NCBI RefSeq assembly: GCF_014252095.1
Contig: NZ_CP059210.1
Coordinates: 286,392 to 350,391, forward strand
DNA: 64,000 bases
Source of the DNA: Blattabacterium cuenoti
Lineage (GTDB): Bacteria > Bacteroidota > Bacteroidia > Flavobacteriales > Blattabacteriaceae
Direction: 5' to 3'
In this document: piece by piece, positions 1-8,707 of the stretch
How positions within the stretch are numbered: position 1 is the stretch's first letter
Layout of the letters: each line of letters begins with the position of its first letter
The notes under the pieces: model-generated
Database searches by the model: none
What the model was told of the DNA's origin: nothing
The model's input: only the letters and a program-made list of their open reading frames with translations
Translations under genes and position numbers: made by a program

Positions 1-352
1 AGCAAAAAACCATAGATACTGTAGTAGAAGTAGGTAATCCTAAAGTGTTAAAAACATTCAATAAAATAATATCGGATATCATAACAGCTAAGAAAATAAA
101 GGTGAGATCGGAAAAATAAAAATAAGACGGATCAAAAACCCCTTTTCTTGCTACTTCCATCATTCCACTGGATAAAAAAGCACCCAATAAAATACCTAAA
201 CTAGCAAAAATCATAATGATTTTACGAGAAGCCACTTTGGATCCAATAGCAGAATTGAGAAAATTAACTGCGTCATTAATTAAACCTACAATAAGATCAA
301 AAATAGATAAGACGAAAAGAATCACTATAATTGAGGGATAAAAAAGTTTCAT
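1..352 (-). CDS. Inorganic phosphate transporter, PiT/PHO4 family (N-terminal part, cut by window edge)
   Basis: Reading leftward from an ATG at 350-352 the frame is open to the window edge (about 117 codons), so only the N-terminus is present. The protein is hydrophobic with likely membrane segments near residues 5-27, 43-62 and 82-103. Two motifs identify the family: NDAVNFLNSAIGSKVA at about residues 26-41 and LPTSTTVSMVF at about 106-116, the substrate-pathway repeats of PiT permeases, which import phosphate with H+ or Na+ at the inner membrane. A TACTTTTG box at 387-394 could be its promoter. Family assignment is firm; ion coupling cannot be told from this fragment. Confidence 0.88.
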   Translation of the reverse strand, partial: MKLFYPSIIVILFVLSIFDLIVGLINDAVNFLNSAIGSKVASRKIIMIFASLGILLGAFLSSGMMEVARKGVFDPSYFYFSDLTFIFLAVMISDIILLNVFNTLGLPTSTTVSMVFC

Positions 353-386
353 AATAAAGAGGTAAGTATTAATTTTACGACAAAAA

Positions 387-394
387 CAAAAGTA
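387..394 (-). promoter_or_regulatory. Candidate -7 promoter box for the PiT gene
   Basis: On the minus strand the bases read TACTTTTG, matching the Bacteroidetes -7 consensus TAnnTTTG, and lie about 35 nt upstream of the PiT ATG. No TTG is seen at the -33 spacing, so the assignment rests on one element. Confidence 0.4.
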
Positions 395-440
395 TATTAT
401 TTTTGGGGTTTGTTTTTTTTAGAAATTGAAAATACCTATT

Positions 441-1049
441 TTACAATTTTTTTAAAGATTCTTTGATAAGATTTTCTACAGTCAATTCAGGGTTTTTATC
501 CAAAATATTCTCTAAAACTTTTTTAGATTCTTTAGGAGAAAAGCCTAGTACAATCAAAGCACTTAAAGCTTCTTTTTTTATGAAAGTAGGGGTTTTATCA
601 AAAAAGTTAACGTTTTTTCCTTTTTTAAGGATAATAGAAGGAATACTAGAAATTTTATCTTTCAGTTCTATGATAATTCTCTGAGCAGTTTTTCTTCCGA
701 TTCCCTTCACCTGATTGAATACTTCTAGATCTTCTTTATATATAGATTCTTCGATTTCATGTGGGGTTAAGGAAGATAATAGAGTTATAGCAGAACTTGG
801 ACCTATCCCATTTACGGATATCAAATGAGAAAATATTTTTCTTTCTACTCTTTCAAAAAAACCATACAATACATGTTGATTTTCCTTGATAAAAAGATAA
901 GTATATATCGAAATTTCTTTTCCTTCTTCTTCTAATAAAAAAGAATAGGTATACGAAGATATATGAAGGTAATATCCGACACCATTACAATCTATTATTA
1001 AAGAAGATGGATTTTTTTCTATTAACTTTCCTCTTAAATGTGTGATCAC
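441..1049 (-). CDS. ruvA: Holliday junction branch-migration protein RuvA
   Basis: 202 residues, the normal length. RuvA tetramers bind four-way junctions and load the RuvB motor. The N-terminal OB fold (about 1-65, starting ITHLRGKLIEK) is followed by two helix-hairpin-helix motifs, SVNGIGPSSA near residue 80 and VKGIGRKTAQ near 114, and a small C-terminal RuvB-binding domain (about 150-202). The start is GTG at 1047-1049; it gives the canonical family N-terminus and no better ATG lies nearby. It follows der on the same strand after 27 nt, so the two are probably cotranscribed. Its stop lies in the small palindrome AAAATACCTATTTT at 429-442. Confidence 0.96.
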   Translation of the reverse strand: MITHLRGKLIEKNPSSLIIDCNGVGYYLHISSYTYSFLLEEEGKEISIYTYLFIKENQHVLYGFFERVERKIFSHLISVNGIGPSSAITLLSSLTPHEIEESIYKEDLEVFNQVKGIGRKTAQRIIIELKDKISSIPSIILKKGKNVNFFDKTPTFIKKEALSALIVLGFSPKESKKVLENILDKNPELTVENLIKESLKKL

Positions 1050-1076
1050 CGTTTTATTAATACAAAAGATGAACCA

Positions 1077-2399
1077 TTATTTTTTTTTCCGAAAAAAAAT
1101 TTGTATGGGGACTCCTCTAAAATCGAAGTGATCACGAATTTTATTTTCAATAAATCTTTTATAAGATTCTTTTATATAATGAGGAAAATTAGAGAAAAAA
1201 ATAAACTTTGGTGTAGATGTCGGTAACTGAGTACAATATTTAATAGTAATCAACTTTTTTTTTACAGATGGAGGAGGGGTTTTTTGAAAAATGGGTAACA
1301 TAACTCTATTTAATAAATTCGTTTTTAATCTTTTTTTACGTATTTTGAAAACCTGATCAGCTATGGGGAGAATGTTATAGATTCCATCTTGATTTTTTGC
1401 AGAGATAAAAAGGATGGGGACATTATCAAATGGAGAAATTTTTTTTCGAATGAAAATTTCGAAATTTTTCTGCAGAGAACAATTTTTTCCAGGATTTAAT
1501 AAATCCCATTTGTTAATCAGAATGATTATTCCTTTCTGATTTCTTTCAACTAATCTAAAAATATTTCTATCCTGTGCCTCCCATCCACGAACCGCATCGA
1601 CCATTAAAAGACAGATATCTGTGTATTCAATGCTTCTTACTGTTCTCATAGTAGAATAAAATTCAAGACTTTCACTTATTTTTGATTTTTTTCTTACTCC
1701 AGGTGTATCCACTAAAATACATTTATATCCAAATTTTTTGCAGAAAACATCAAGACTATCTCTCGTTGTCCCAGAAATGTTTGTGACAATATGATGGTTT
1801 TTTTCTAAAAAAGAGTTAATCAATGTAGATTTTCCAACGTTTGGACGTCCTATGACAGAAAAACGGGGAAGAACTTCTTTTTCCACTATTTCTTTTGTTC
1901 CTAATGCTTTCAAGATTTCTATTAATCTATCCAGTAATTCCCCAGTCCCACTTCCATTTATAGCGGATATGTAGTAATATTCTCTAAATCCTAAACAAAA
2001 AAAATCTCTATTATAAGACATGGATTTTCCGTGATCTACTTTATTCACTATTAATAAAATAGATTTTTTATACTTTCTAAGTATTTGACAGATTTCTACA
2101 TCTGTATCTAGTATCCCTATTTGTATATCCACTAAAAATAAAATGACATCTGCCTCTTTTATGGCAATTAAAATTTGCTTGATAATTTCTGCATCCAGAA
2201 AATTTTTATGGATAGGGTTATAACCACCTGTATCTACCAAAGAAAAACGAACTCCGTTCCATTCAGATTCTCCATAAACACGATCTCGTGTCACTCCACT
2301 TTTTACATGAACAATTGCTTTTCTTCGTCCTAAAAGACGGTTAAATAGAGTAGATTTTCCGACATTTGGACGTCCAACTATAGATACGATGTAATTCAT
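1077..2399 (-). CDS. der: Ribosome-assembly GTPase Der (EngA), tandem G domains
   Basis: 440 residues, full length. Two consecutive GTPase domains each carry a P-loop GRPNVGKST (about residues 9-17 and 184-192), a G3 motif (DTGG in the first, DTPG in the second) and a G4 motif (NKVD, NKWD), followed by the KH-like C-terminal domain. This tandem arrangement is diagnostic of Der, which acts in 50S subunit maturation. A TACCTTTG promoter box lies 17 nt upstream of the ATG. Divergent from trmD. Nothing is missing. Confidence 0.97.
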   Translation of the reverse strand: MNYIVSIVGRPNVGKSTLFNRLLGRRKAIVHVKSGVTRDRVYGESEWNGVRFSLVDTGGYNPIHKNFLDAEIIKQILIAIKEADVILFLVDIQIGILDTDVEICQILRKYKKSILLIVNKVDHGKSMSYNRDFFCLGFREYYYISAINGSGTGELLDRLIEILKALGTKEIVEKEVLPRFSVIGRPNVGKSTLINSFLEKNHHIVTNISGTTRDSLDVFCKKFGYKCILVDTPGVRKKSKISESLEFYSTMRTVRSIEYTDICLLMVDAVRGWEAQDRNIFRLVERNQKGIIILINKWDLLNPGKNCSLQKNFEIFIRKKISPFDNVPILFISAKNQDGIYNILPIADQVFKIRKKRLKTNLLNRVMLPIFQKTPPPSVKKKLITIKYCTQLPTSTPKFIFFSNFPHYIKESYKRFIENKIRDHFDFRGVPIQIFFRKKK

Positions 2400-2415
2400 T
2401 GTAACTAATTATTCA

Positions 2416-2423
2416 CAAAGGTA
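2416..2423 (-). promoter_or_regulatory. Candidate -7 promoter box for der-ruvA
   Basis: The minus strand reads TACCTTTG, a full TAnnTTTG match, 17 nt upstream of the der ATG, implying a leader of only about 10 nt. No convincing -33 TTG at 17-23 nt. Confidence 0.5.
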
Positions 2424-2483
2424 GAATTTTTTCCATAGTTTTATTCATAGATTCTTAGTCAAAGTGTATATTACTGAAAAAAA

Positions 2484-3158
2484 ATGCGTATAGATATTGT
2501 TAGCGTAGTTCCGGAAATTTTCAAGGGAATTTTTTCAAGTTTTATTATTAAAAGAGCTATAAATAAAGGAATTATGAATATTCATATTCATGATTTACGA
2601 AAATATGGTTTAGGAAAGCGTCAAAAAGTGGACGACTATCCTTATGGAGGGGGAGCTGGGATGATTCTTAGAATAGAACCCGTATATCAGTGTTTTGATA
2701 AATTATTATCAGAAAGAAATTATGATGAAAAAATTTTTATGACTCCTGATGGAATCCTTTTTTCACAAAAATATGCTAACGTATTAATTTGTAAGAAAAA
2801 TATTCTTATCCTGTGTGGTCGTTATAAAGGAATTGATCAGAGAATTAGAGATCACTTAATTTCCAAAGAAATATCTATTGGTCCTTATGTGTTATCTGGT
2901 GGAGAACTAGCTGCGGCTGTTGTAGTAGAAACCATTTCCAGATTATTACCTGGAGTTATGCATAATCCAGATTCCATGATCACGGATTCTTTTCAAATGG
3001 AAAAAATGGGCCCCCCTCCTATTTATACTCGTCCAGAAATTTACAAAGGATGGTCCGTTCCAAAAATCCTGTTATCTGGACATCACAAAAAAATAAAAGA
3101 ATGGATTTTTAAAAAATCTATCCAAAAAAAATTGGATTCTGAAAGATTTACATTATGA
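2484..3158 (+). CDS. trmD: tRNA (guanine-N1-)-methyltransferase TrmD
   Basis: 224 residues, typical for TrmD. It methylates G37 of tRNAs with a G36 anticodon base, using SAM bound in a trefoil knot, and prevents +1 frameshifting. Visible signatures are RIDIVSVVPEIF at the N-terminus, YPYGGGAGMILRIEP near residue 53, LCGRYKGIDQR near 112, and the knot segment IGPYVLSGGELAA near 132. Its TGA (3156-3158) overlaps the argH TAA from the other strand by 6 nt, leaving no space for a terminator between the two convergent genes. Confidence 0.97.
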   Translation: MRIDIVSVVPEIFKGIFSSFIIKRAINKGIMNIHIHDLRKYGLGKRQKVDDYPYGGGAGMILRIEPVYQCFDKLLSERNYDEKIFMTPDGILFSQKYANVLICKKNILILCGRYKGIDQRIRDHLISKEISIGPYVLSGGELAAAVVVETISRLLPGVMHNPDSMITDSFQMEKMGPPPIYTRPEIYKGWSVPKILLSGHHKKIKEWIFKKSIQKKLDSERFTL

Positions 3159-4514
3159 ATTTTTTCCATAAACTAACCGTTCGATCACTTTTCGAATGAT
3201 CTCAAAATCAAATTTATTTATTAGTTTTCGCATCATGTCTCTAATTTCTTGATTACACAAATTTCCTATACTTCCTTCATGAGAAGGATAAAAAATTTCT
3301 TTTTTAAAGGGTTTAAAACGTCCATTTTGAATATCATTCCCCACCTTTTGATAAGCTTCTCTAAAAGAATATCCTTTTTGTACAAGTTGATGGACGGCCT
3401 CGACACTGAATAAATATTTATACTTCTCCTCACAAAGAATGTCTTTTCGAACCACAATATGATTCAACATGTACCTAAATATGGAAAAACACTTTTTCAA
3501 TTCATCAAAGACAGGTAAAAATCTTTCTTTAATTATTTGAAAATCTCTATGGTATCCAGAACACAAATTGGATGCAATCAAAGAAATTTCATTCGGCAAT
3601 GAAGATATTCTATTGCATTTAGCTCGTATGATTTCAAAAACATCTGGATTTTTCTTATGAGGCATAAGACTAGATCCGGTGGTCAGAAAATCAGGAAAAC
3701 TGATGAAATTGAAGTTTTGATTTAAATATAAGCAAATATCTTGGGCCATTTTACTCAAAGTTCTGGCTAAAGAAGCAAGGGATTCTGTTACGATTCTTTC
3801 CATTTTTCCTCGTCCCATTTGAGCATATACAACATTATAATTTAAATTTTCAAATCCTAATAATTCCGTTGTCATTTTTCGATTTAAAGGAAAAGAAGAT
3901 CCGTAACCAGCAGCGGAACCTAAAGGGTTTTTGTTAGTAATCCGATAAGCTGTGTGAATTAATAACATATCATCTATTAAACTTTCCGCATAGGCCGCAA
4001 ACCAAAGTCCAAAAGAAGAAGGCATAGCAATTTGATAATGAGTATAACCAGGCATTAATATATTTTTATATTGTTCACTTAATTGTAATAATAAATCAAA
4101 AAAAGAATAGACTATGAATACAATTTCTTTGATTTCTGTACGAATAAAAAGTTTCAAATCTACCAATATCTGATCATTTCTGGATCTACCACTGTGAATT
4201 TTCTTTCCAACTTTTCCTAGACGATTTGTTAACAAAAATTCTATTTGAGAATGGACATCCTCTATTCCTTCATCCATTTGAAAATTATTTGTTAATATTT
4301 CGTGTATATAAATATGACGTAATTCTTTAATTAAAATTTCTAAATCTTTTTGATTTAATAATCCAATACTTTCTAACATCATCACATGAGCTATGGTTCC
4401 AATAACGTCATGTGGGGCTAAAAGTAAATCTAATTTTGAATCTTTCCCTGAAGTAAATTCTTCTATTTCTCTATTTCTATTATGAGAATGAATATCTTTT
4501 TCCCAAATTTTCAC
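3153..4514 (-). CDS. argH: Argininosuccinate lyase
   Basis: 453 residues. Catalyses the last step of arginine synthesis, argininosuccinate to arginine plus fumarate. The superfamily signature GSSLMPHKKNPDVFE (near residue 282) and the SGRSRNDQ motif near 110 are intact. The start is GTG at 4512-4514, giving KIWEKD, the usual Bacteroidetes N-terminus. The gene is separated from the other arginine genes, which form an operon at 49.3-60.4 kb. Divergent from gyrB. Confidence 0.96.
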   Translation of the reverse strand: MKIWEKDIHSHNRNREIEEFTSGKDSKLDLLLAPHDVIGTIAHVMMLESIGLLNQKDLEILIKELRHIYIHEILTNNFQMDEGIEDVHSQIEFLLTNRLGKVGKKIHSGRSRNDQILVDLKLFIRTEIKEIVFIVYSFFDLLLQLSEQYKNILMPGYTHYQIAMPSSFGLWFAAYAESLIDDMLLIHTAYRITNKNPLGSAAGYGSSFPLNRKMTTELLGFENLNYNVVYAQMGRGKMERIVTESLASLARTLSKMAQDICLYLNQNFNFISFPDFLTTGSSLMPHKKNPDVFEIIRAKCNRISSLPNEISLIASNLCSGYHRDFQIIKERFLPVFDELKKCFSIFRYMLNHIVVRKDILCEEKYKYLFSVEAVHQLVQKGYSFREAYQKVGNDIQNGRFKPFKKEIFYPSHEGSIGNLCNQEIRDMMRKLINKFDFEIIRKVIERLVYGKNS

Positions 4515-4540
4515 GTGATAACATGTTTTAGATTTTTTCT

Positions 4541-4552
4541 ATCTTTAAAGAT
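4541..4552. repeat. 12-bp perfect palindrome between argH and gyrB
   Basis: ATCTTTAAAGAT is a perfect dyad in the 90-bp divergent region. It overlaps TATCTTTA (4540-4547), a one-mismatch -7 box pointing toward gyrB. It could be an operator or a chance AT-rich palindrome. Confidence 0.3.
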
Positions 4553-4604
4553 CCTATAAAACTATAAATTTTTATGAAAATAGGAAAAATTTATAAAATG
4601 GTTT

Positions 4605-6536
4605 ATGAGTAAAAATACAGATTATACAGCAGATAGCATACAATCTCTAGAAGGGATTGAACACATAAGGCTTAGACCTTCTATGTATATTGGAGACGTG
4701 GGGGTTAGAGGATTGCATCATTTAGTATATGAAGTCATAGATAATTCCGTAGATGAATCCTTAGCAGGTTATTGTAATAAAATCTGGGTAACCATTCACA
4801 AAAATGGATTTATTACAGTCCTGGATCAGGGCCGTGGAATCCCCATAGATATTCATAAGAAAGAAGGAAAATCTGCTCTGGAAGTAGTCATGACTAAAAT
4901 AGGAGCGGGTGGAAAATTTGACAAAAACTCCTATAAAGTTTCTGGAGGATTGCATGGAGTAGGGATCTCCTGTGTTAATGCCTTGTCAAAAAGACTTATA
5001 GTGACAGTTTATCGTAACGGAAAAGTTTACCAACAAGAATATTTGAGAGGAACACCTATTGATAGGGTCCAATGTTTAGGAAGAACCCATCTTCAAGGAA
5101 CAAAAATTCATTATCTAGCTGATGATTCTATTTTCAATTCGATCACATATCATTATAAAATATTATCCACACGTTTGAAAGAATTAGCTTTTTTAAATAA
5201 AGGATTGCACTTATTTTTAAAAGACGAAAGAAATAATATAGAAGAGCATTTTTTCTCTAAAAATGGATTAAAAGAATACCTTCCTATTCTAGATGAGAAT
5301 CAAGATCCCTTAACAAGGGACATTATTTTTATTGAAGGAGAAAAAGAAAATACCATAGTAGAAGTAGCCATGCAGTACAATACTTCTTTCAAAGAAAGAA
5401 TTTATTCTTATGTAAATAATATCAATACTTCGGAGGGAGGGACTCATATTTCTGGATTTCGAAGAGCTTTAACAAGGACATTTAAGAAATATACGGATAG
5501 ATATGGACTTGTATCTAACAAAGATAATAAAAAAGATAAAGTAGATTTGACGGGAGATGATTTACGAGAAGGTCTTACAGCTATTATATCTGTAAGGATG
5601 ATGTCCCCTCAATTTGAAGGGCAAACTAAAACAAAATTAAGCAATCACGAAGTAGGAGGAATTGTAGATAAAATTGTGGGAGAGAGGTTATACAGTTATC
5701 TAGAAGAAAACCCCAGCGATAGAAAAAAAATTATTGAGAAAGTCATCTTATCGGCTAAAGCACGTCAAGCTGCTAGAAAAGCTCGTGAATTAATACAAAA
5801 AAAGAGTCCCATATACAATAGCATTTTACCTGGAAAATTAGCGGATTGTTCTTTCAATAATCCAGAAAATTGTGAAATCTATTTGGTGGAAGGAGATTCT
5901 GCAGGGGGAACGGCTAAACAAGGTAGAGATCGTAGCTTTCAAGCTATCTTACCTTTACGAGGGAAAATCCTAAATGTAGAAAAAGCCATGCAATATAAAA
6001 TACTTGAAAATGAAGAGATTAAAAATATATTCACCTCATTAGGGGTTACTATTGGCACAGAAGAAGATCCAAAAAGTTTAAATATAAAAAAACTTAGATA
6101 TAATAAAATTATTATTATGACAGATGCAGATATAGATGGGAGTCATATTTCTACTTTGATTTTAACATTGTTCTTTCGTTATATGAAGCCCTTAATAGAA
6201 AAAGGAAACATCTATATTGCGACGCCTCCTCTTTATTTAATTAGAAAAGGAAATCATTCTCAATATGCTTGGAGTGATGAGGAAAGAGAAAAAATTCTCC
6301 AAAGATTAGGAGGAAGAAAAAAGATCAATATACAACGTTATAAAGGATTAGGAGAAATGAATGCGGAACAACTTTGGGAAACTACTATGAATCCCAAAAA
6401 AAGGACCTTACGCAAGGTTTATATAGAAAATTTTTCGGAAGCCGATAAAATATTTTCTATTCTTATGGGAGAGGAAGTCCCTCCACGTAGAAGTTTCATA
6501 GAAAAAAATGCCATTCATGCAAAAATTGATGTTTAA
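4605..6536 (+). CDS. gyrB: DNA gyrase subunit B
   Basis: 643 residues, normal for a GyrB without the proteobacterial insert. The GHKL ATPase domain shows VYEVIDNSVDES near residue 41 and GGLHGVGISCVNALS near 114. The TOPRIM domain shows LVEGDSAGG near 427 and the metal-binding MTDADIDGSHI near 505. The C-terminal RYKGLGEMN motif is intact. Its TAA shares the A of the uppP ATG (TAATG at 6534-6538), so gyrB, uppP and truB form a tightly coupled run. gyrA is not in the window. Confidence 0.98.
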   Translation: MSKNTDYTADSIQSLEGIEHIRLRPSMYIGDVGVRGLHHLVYEVIDNSVDESLAGYCNKIWVTIHKNGFITVLDQGRGIPIDIHKKEGKSALEVVMTKIGAGGKFDKNSYKVSGGLHGVGISCVNALSKRLIVTVYRNGKVYQQEYLRGTPIDRVQCLGRTHLQGTKIHYLADDSIFNSITYHYKILSTRLKELAFLNKGLHLFLKDERNNIEEHFFSKNGLKEYLPILDENQDPLTRDIIFIEGEKENTIVEVAMQYNTSFKERIYSYVNNINTSEGGTHISGFRRALTRTFKKYTDRYGLVSNKDNKKDKVDLTGDDLREGLTAIISVRMMSPQFEGQTKTKLSNHEVGGIVDKIVGERLYSYLEENPSDRKKIIEKVILSAKARQAARKARELIQKKSPIYNSILPGKLADCSFNNPENCEIYLVEGDSAGGTAKQGRDRSFQAILPLRGKILNVEKAMQYKILENEEIKNIFTSLGVTIGTEEDPKSLNIKKLRYNKIIIMTDADIDGSHISTLILTLFFRYMKPLIEKGNIYIATPPLYLIRKGNHSQYAWSDEEREKILQRLGGRKKINIQRYKGLGEMNAEQLWETTMNPKKRTLRKVYIENFSEADKIFSILMGEEVPPRRSFIEKNAIHAKIDV

Positions 6537-7384
6537 TGAATTATATTCAATCAATCCTATTAGGGATTATTGAAGGGATTACAGAATTTTTTCCTATTTC
6601 TTCTACAGGACATATGATCCTAGTAGCTTCCATTATGGGAATACTAGAGAAAAAGATCACGAAATTATTCCTGATATCTGTTCAACTTGGAGCGGTTTTT
6701 TCTGTGGTTTTTTTCTATAGAAGAAAATTTTTTTTTCAAAAAGTAGATTTTTATCTAAAAATTTTTTTAGCTAGTTTTCCCATAGGAATTTTTGGTTTCT
6801 TTTTGAATAGAAGAATAAATTTCTTCTTAGGAAATCCACTTATAGTCGCTTTTTTTCTTATTATCGGAGGGATGATTCTTTTGAAAGTGGAAAATGTTTA
6901 TGGAAAAAATTTAGATAAAAGTAATCATATCAATTATTTTCAAGCTTTTATTATTGGATTATGCCAATGTATGGCTCTGATTCCAGGAATATCTAGAAGT
7001 GCTGCGACTATAGCTGCTTGTATGTTACAAAATGTTCATAGAAGAAAGGCTATTGAATTTTCTTTTTTTTTATCTGTTCCGGTTATTTTTATTGCCACAT
7101 GTAAAAAATTATTTGACTATTATTTTCAATTAACTTCTTTCAGTTTTCCATGGAATTTTCGTATTATTATTCCCATGGAAAAAGAACTTTTTATACAAGA
7201 AATCCAGTTTTTGATTATTGGAAATCTAATGGCTTTCATTACAGGAATTCTATCCATAAAATATTTTATAACTTATTTAAAAAGAAATAATTTAAAATTA
7301 TTCGGATATTATAGAATGATTTTGGGACTTGTCTTTATTGTTATACATTATTTTTTTCAACCGATTGGAAAGTTCAAGTTTTGA
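6536..7384 (+). CDS. uppP: Undecaprenyl-diphosphate phosphatase UppP (BacA)
   Basis: 282 residues, polytopic inner-membrane protein that recycles undecaprenyl pyrophosphate for peptidoglycan synthesis. The two catalytic motifs are present: EGITEFFPISSTGH at about residues 13-26 and PGISRSAAT near 153. About eight membrane segments can be seen. Starts inside the gyrB stop and ends overlapping the truB TTG start by 4 nt (TTGA at 7381-7384). Confidence 0.96.
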   Translation: MNYIQSILLGIIEGITEFFPISSTGHMILVASIMGILEKKITKLFLISVQLGAVFSVVFFYRRKFFFQKVDFYLKIFLASFPIGIFGFFLNRRINFFLGNPLIVAFFLIIGGMILLKVENVYGKNLDKSNHINYFQAFIIGLCQCMALIPGISRSAATIAACMLQNVHRRKAIEFSFFLSVPVIFIATCKKLFDYYFQLTSFSFPWNFRIIIPMEKELFIQEIQFLIIGNLMAFITGILSIKYFITYLKRNNLKLFGYYRMILGLVFIVIHYFFQPIGKFKF

Positions 7385-8061
7385 AAACTTTATCAGAATC
7401 CACATTCGAAAAGGATCAACTTCTATTAATAGATAAACCGTGGGGATGGACTTCTTTTAAAGTGGTGAAAATTATCAGAAAAAAAATTAGGAATTTTCTT
7501 GGAAAAAACTTAAAAATAGGACATGCGGGAACTCTAGATCCTCTTTCTACAGGACTTTTAATCATTCTTATAGGGAGAGAATACACAAAAAAAATGGATT
7601 TTATTCAAAATTATAAAAAAACTTATACAGGGATTATCAAACTAGGTTGCATTACCCAATCTTTTGATTCAGAAACAGAAGAATATAATTTTTCTTCCAC
7701 TTCACATATCACCCCTGAACTTGTTCAAGAAATATCTAAAAAATTTAAGGGAGAAATAGATCAATATCCACCATCTTTTTCTGCCTTACGAATGGAAGGA
7801 AAACGATTCTACGAATATGCTAGAAAAGGAAAAAAAATAAATCCTATGAAGCCTAGAAAAGTAAAAATTTATAAATTTTATATCTTAAAAATTGGAATTC
7901 CCTATATTCAATTTTTTGTAGAATGTGGAAAAGGAACTTATATTCGATCCATTGCTCAAGATTTTGGAACTGCGATAAAAAGCGGAGCCTATCTACTTTC
8001 TTTAAGAAGAGAAAGCATAGGTCCTTTCTCTATTAAAAATAGTTATTCTATGGATTTTTAA
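7381..8061 (+). CDS. truB: tRNA pseudouridine(55) synthase TruB
   Basis: 226 residues. Makes pseudouridine-55 in the T-loop of tRNAs. The N-terminal [13 protein letters not shown] and the catalytic-Asp motif [14 protein letters not shown] (near residue 50) are clear, as are the KTYTG and GTYIRS segments. The start is a TTG in the overlap TTGA with the uppP stop: no in-frame ATG lies between it and the conserved IDKPWG motif, and the overlap suggests translational coupling. It lacks the C-terminal extension of many family members. The 3' end overlaps rpsP from the other strand by 4 nt. Confidence 0.95.
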   Translation: MKTLSESTFEKDQLLLIDKPWGWTSFKVVKIIRKKIRNFLGKNLKIGHAGTLDPLSTGLLIILIGREYTKKMDFIQNYKKTYTGIIKLGCITQSFDSETEEYNFSSTSHITPELVQEISKKFKGEIDQYPPSFSALRMEGKRFYEYARKGKKINPMKPRKVKIYKFYILKIGIPYIQFFVECGKGTYIRSIAQDFGTAIKSGAYLLSLRRESIGPFSIKNSYSMDF

Positions 8062-8402
8062 CTTTCAAATAGGTTTTTTTTTGACCAAACATGAAATTTT
8101 TGATTGGCATCTTCATCAGTAAATGCGCCCTTTTTAACTCCTTCTAATAAATGTTTTTTTAGTAAAACTCCTTTTTTAGAAAAAATGGATTTTACTGTAT
8201 CTGTTGGTTGGGCGCCTTTCATTAACCAGGATACAGACTTTTGTATTTTTAATATTGTTGAAGGAGGATCTGTATGAGGATTGTAAGTCCCTAGTTTTTC
8301 AATAAATTTTCCATCTCTTGGAGCACGAGAATCAGCTACCACTATATGGTAAATAGGCCTATGTTTTTTCCCAATTCTTTTTAAACGTATTTTAACAGAC
8401 AT
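8058..8402 (-). CDS. rpsP: 30S ribosomal protein S16
   Basis: 114 residues with the S16 N-terminus [24 protein letters not shown] cut here to its core ([19 protein letters not shown], near residue 4). As I recall, free-living Bacteroidetes S16 proteins carry a longer acidic/basic tail, which is absent here. S16 binds the 5' domain of 16S rRNA during 30S assembly. A TATTTTTG promoter box lies about 60 nt upstream. Convergent 4-nt overlap with truB. Confidence 0.95.
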   Translation of the reverse strand: MSVKIRLKRIGKKHRPIYHIVVADSRAPRDGKFIEKLGTYNPHTDPPSTILKIQKSVSWLMKGAQPTDTVKSIFSKKGVLLKKHLLEGVKKGAFTDEDANQKFHVWSKKNLFES

Positions 8403-8463
8403 AATTAATTCATTATTTTCTAGAAAAAATTTTCTTTATCTTGTAGTCTTAAATAATTTAGTA

Positions 8464-8471
8464 CAAAAATA
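8464..8471 (-). promoter_or_regulatory. Candidate -7 promoter box for rpsP
   Basis: TATTTTTG on the minus strand matches TAnnTTTG and would give a leader of about 55 nt. No -33 TTG is evident. Confidence 0.4.
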
Positions 8472-8513
8472 TCGTTTCTTTTATCTTTAAAAAAAAAAAC
8501 GATGATTTTTTTG

Positions 8514-8540
8514 TGCCTGAAGTTCGGTTAGCCTTAGGCA
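8514..8540. repeat. Inverted repeat (possible RNA hairpin) upstream of tRNA-Gln
   Basis: The arms TGCCT-g-AAG (8514-8522) and CTTAGGCA (8533-8540) pair over 8 bp with one bulged G and a 10-nt loop. It is the most GC-rich spot in the 181-bp gap between rpsP and tRNA-Gln. No long T run follows directly. It may be a small structured RNA, a processing site or chance. Confidence 0.3.
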
Positions 8541-8583
8541 TAATGGTTTTTGAAAAAAAATGGTATATATTTACATTTTTCAT

Positions 8584-8654
8584 AGACCCGTTGTGTAACG
8601 GTAGCACAGCAGATTTTGGTTCTGTTAGTTGGGGTTCGAGTCCCTACGGGTCTG
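8584..8654 (+). tRNA. tRNA-Gln (anticodon TTG)
   Basis: Cloverleaf by eye: acceptor AGACCCG pairs with CGGGTCT (7 bp); anticodon stem GCAGA/TCTGT with loop TTTTGGT puts TTG at 8616-8618; T stem TGGGG/CCCTA with loop TTCGAGT. Discriminator G at 8654, no encoded CCA. A one-mismatch -7 box, TATATTTA (8566-8573), lies just upstream. Confidence 0.95.
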
Positions 8655-8707
8655 TTACCAAATAATCCTTTGATAGATGTTGAATTTTACAAAATGAGTA
8701 TTGGAAT

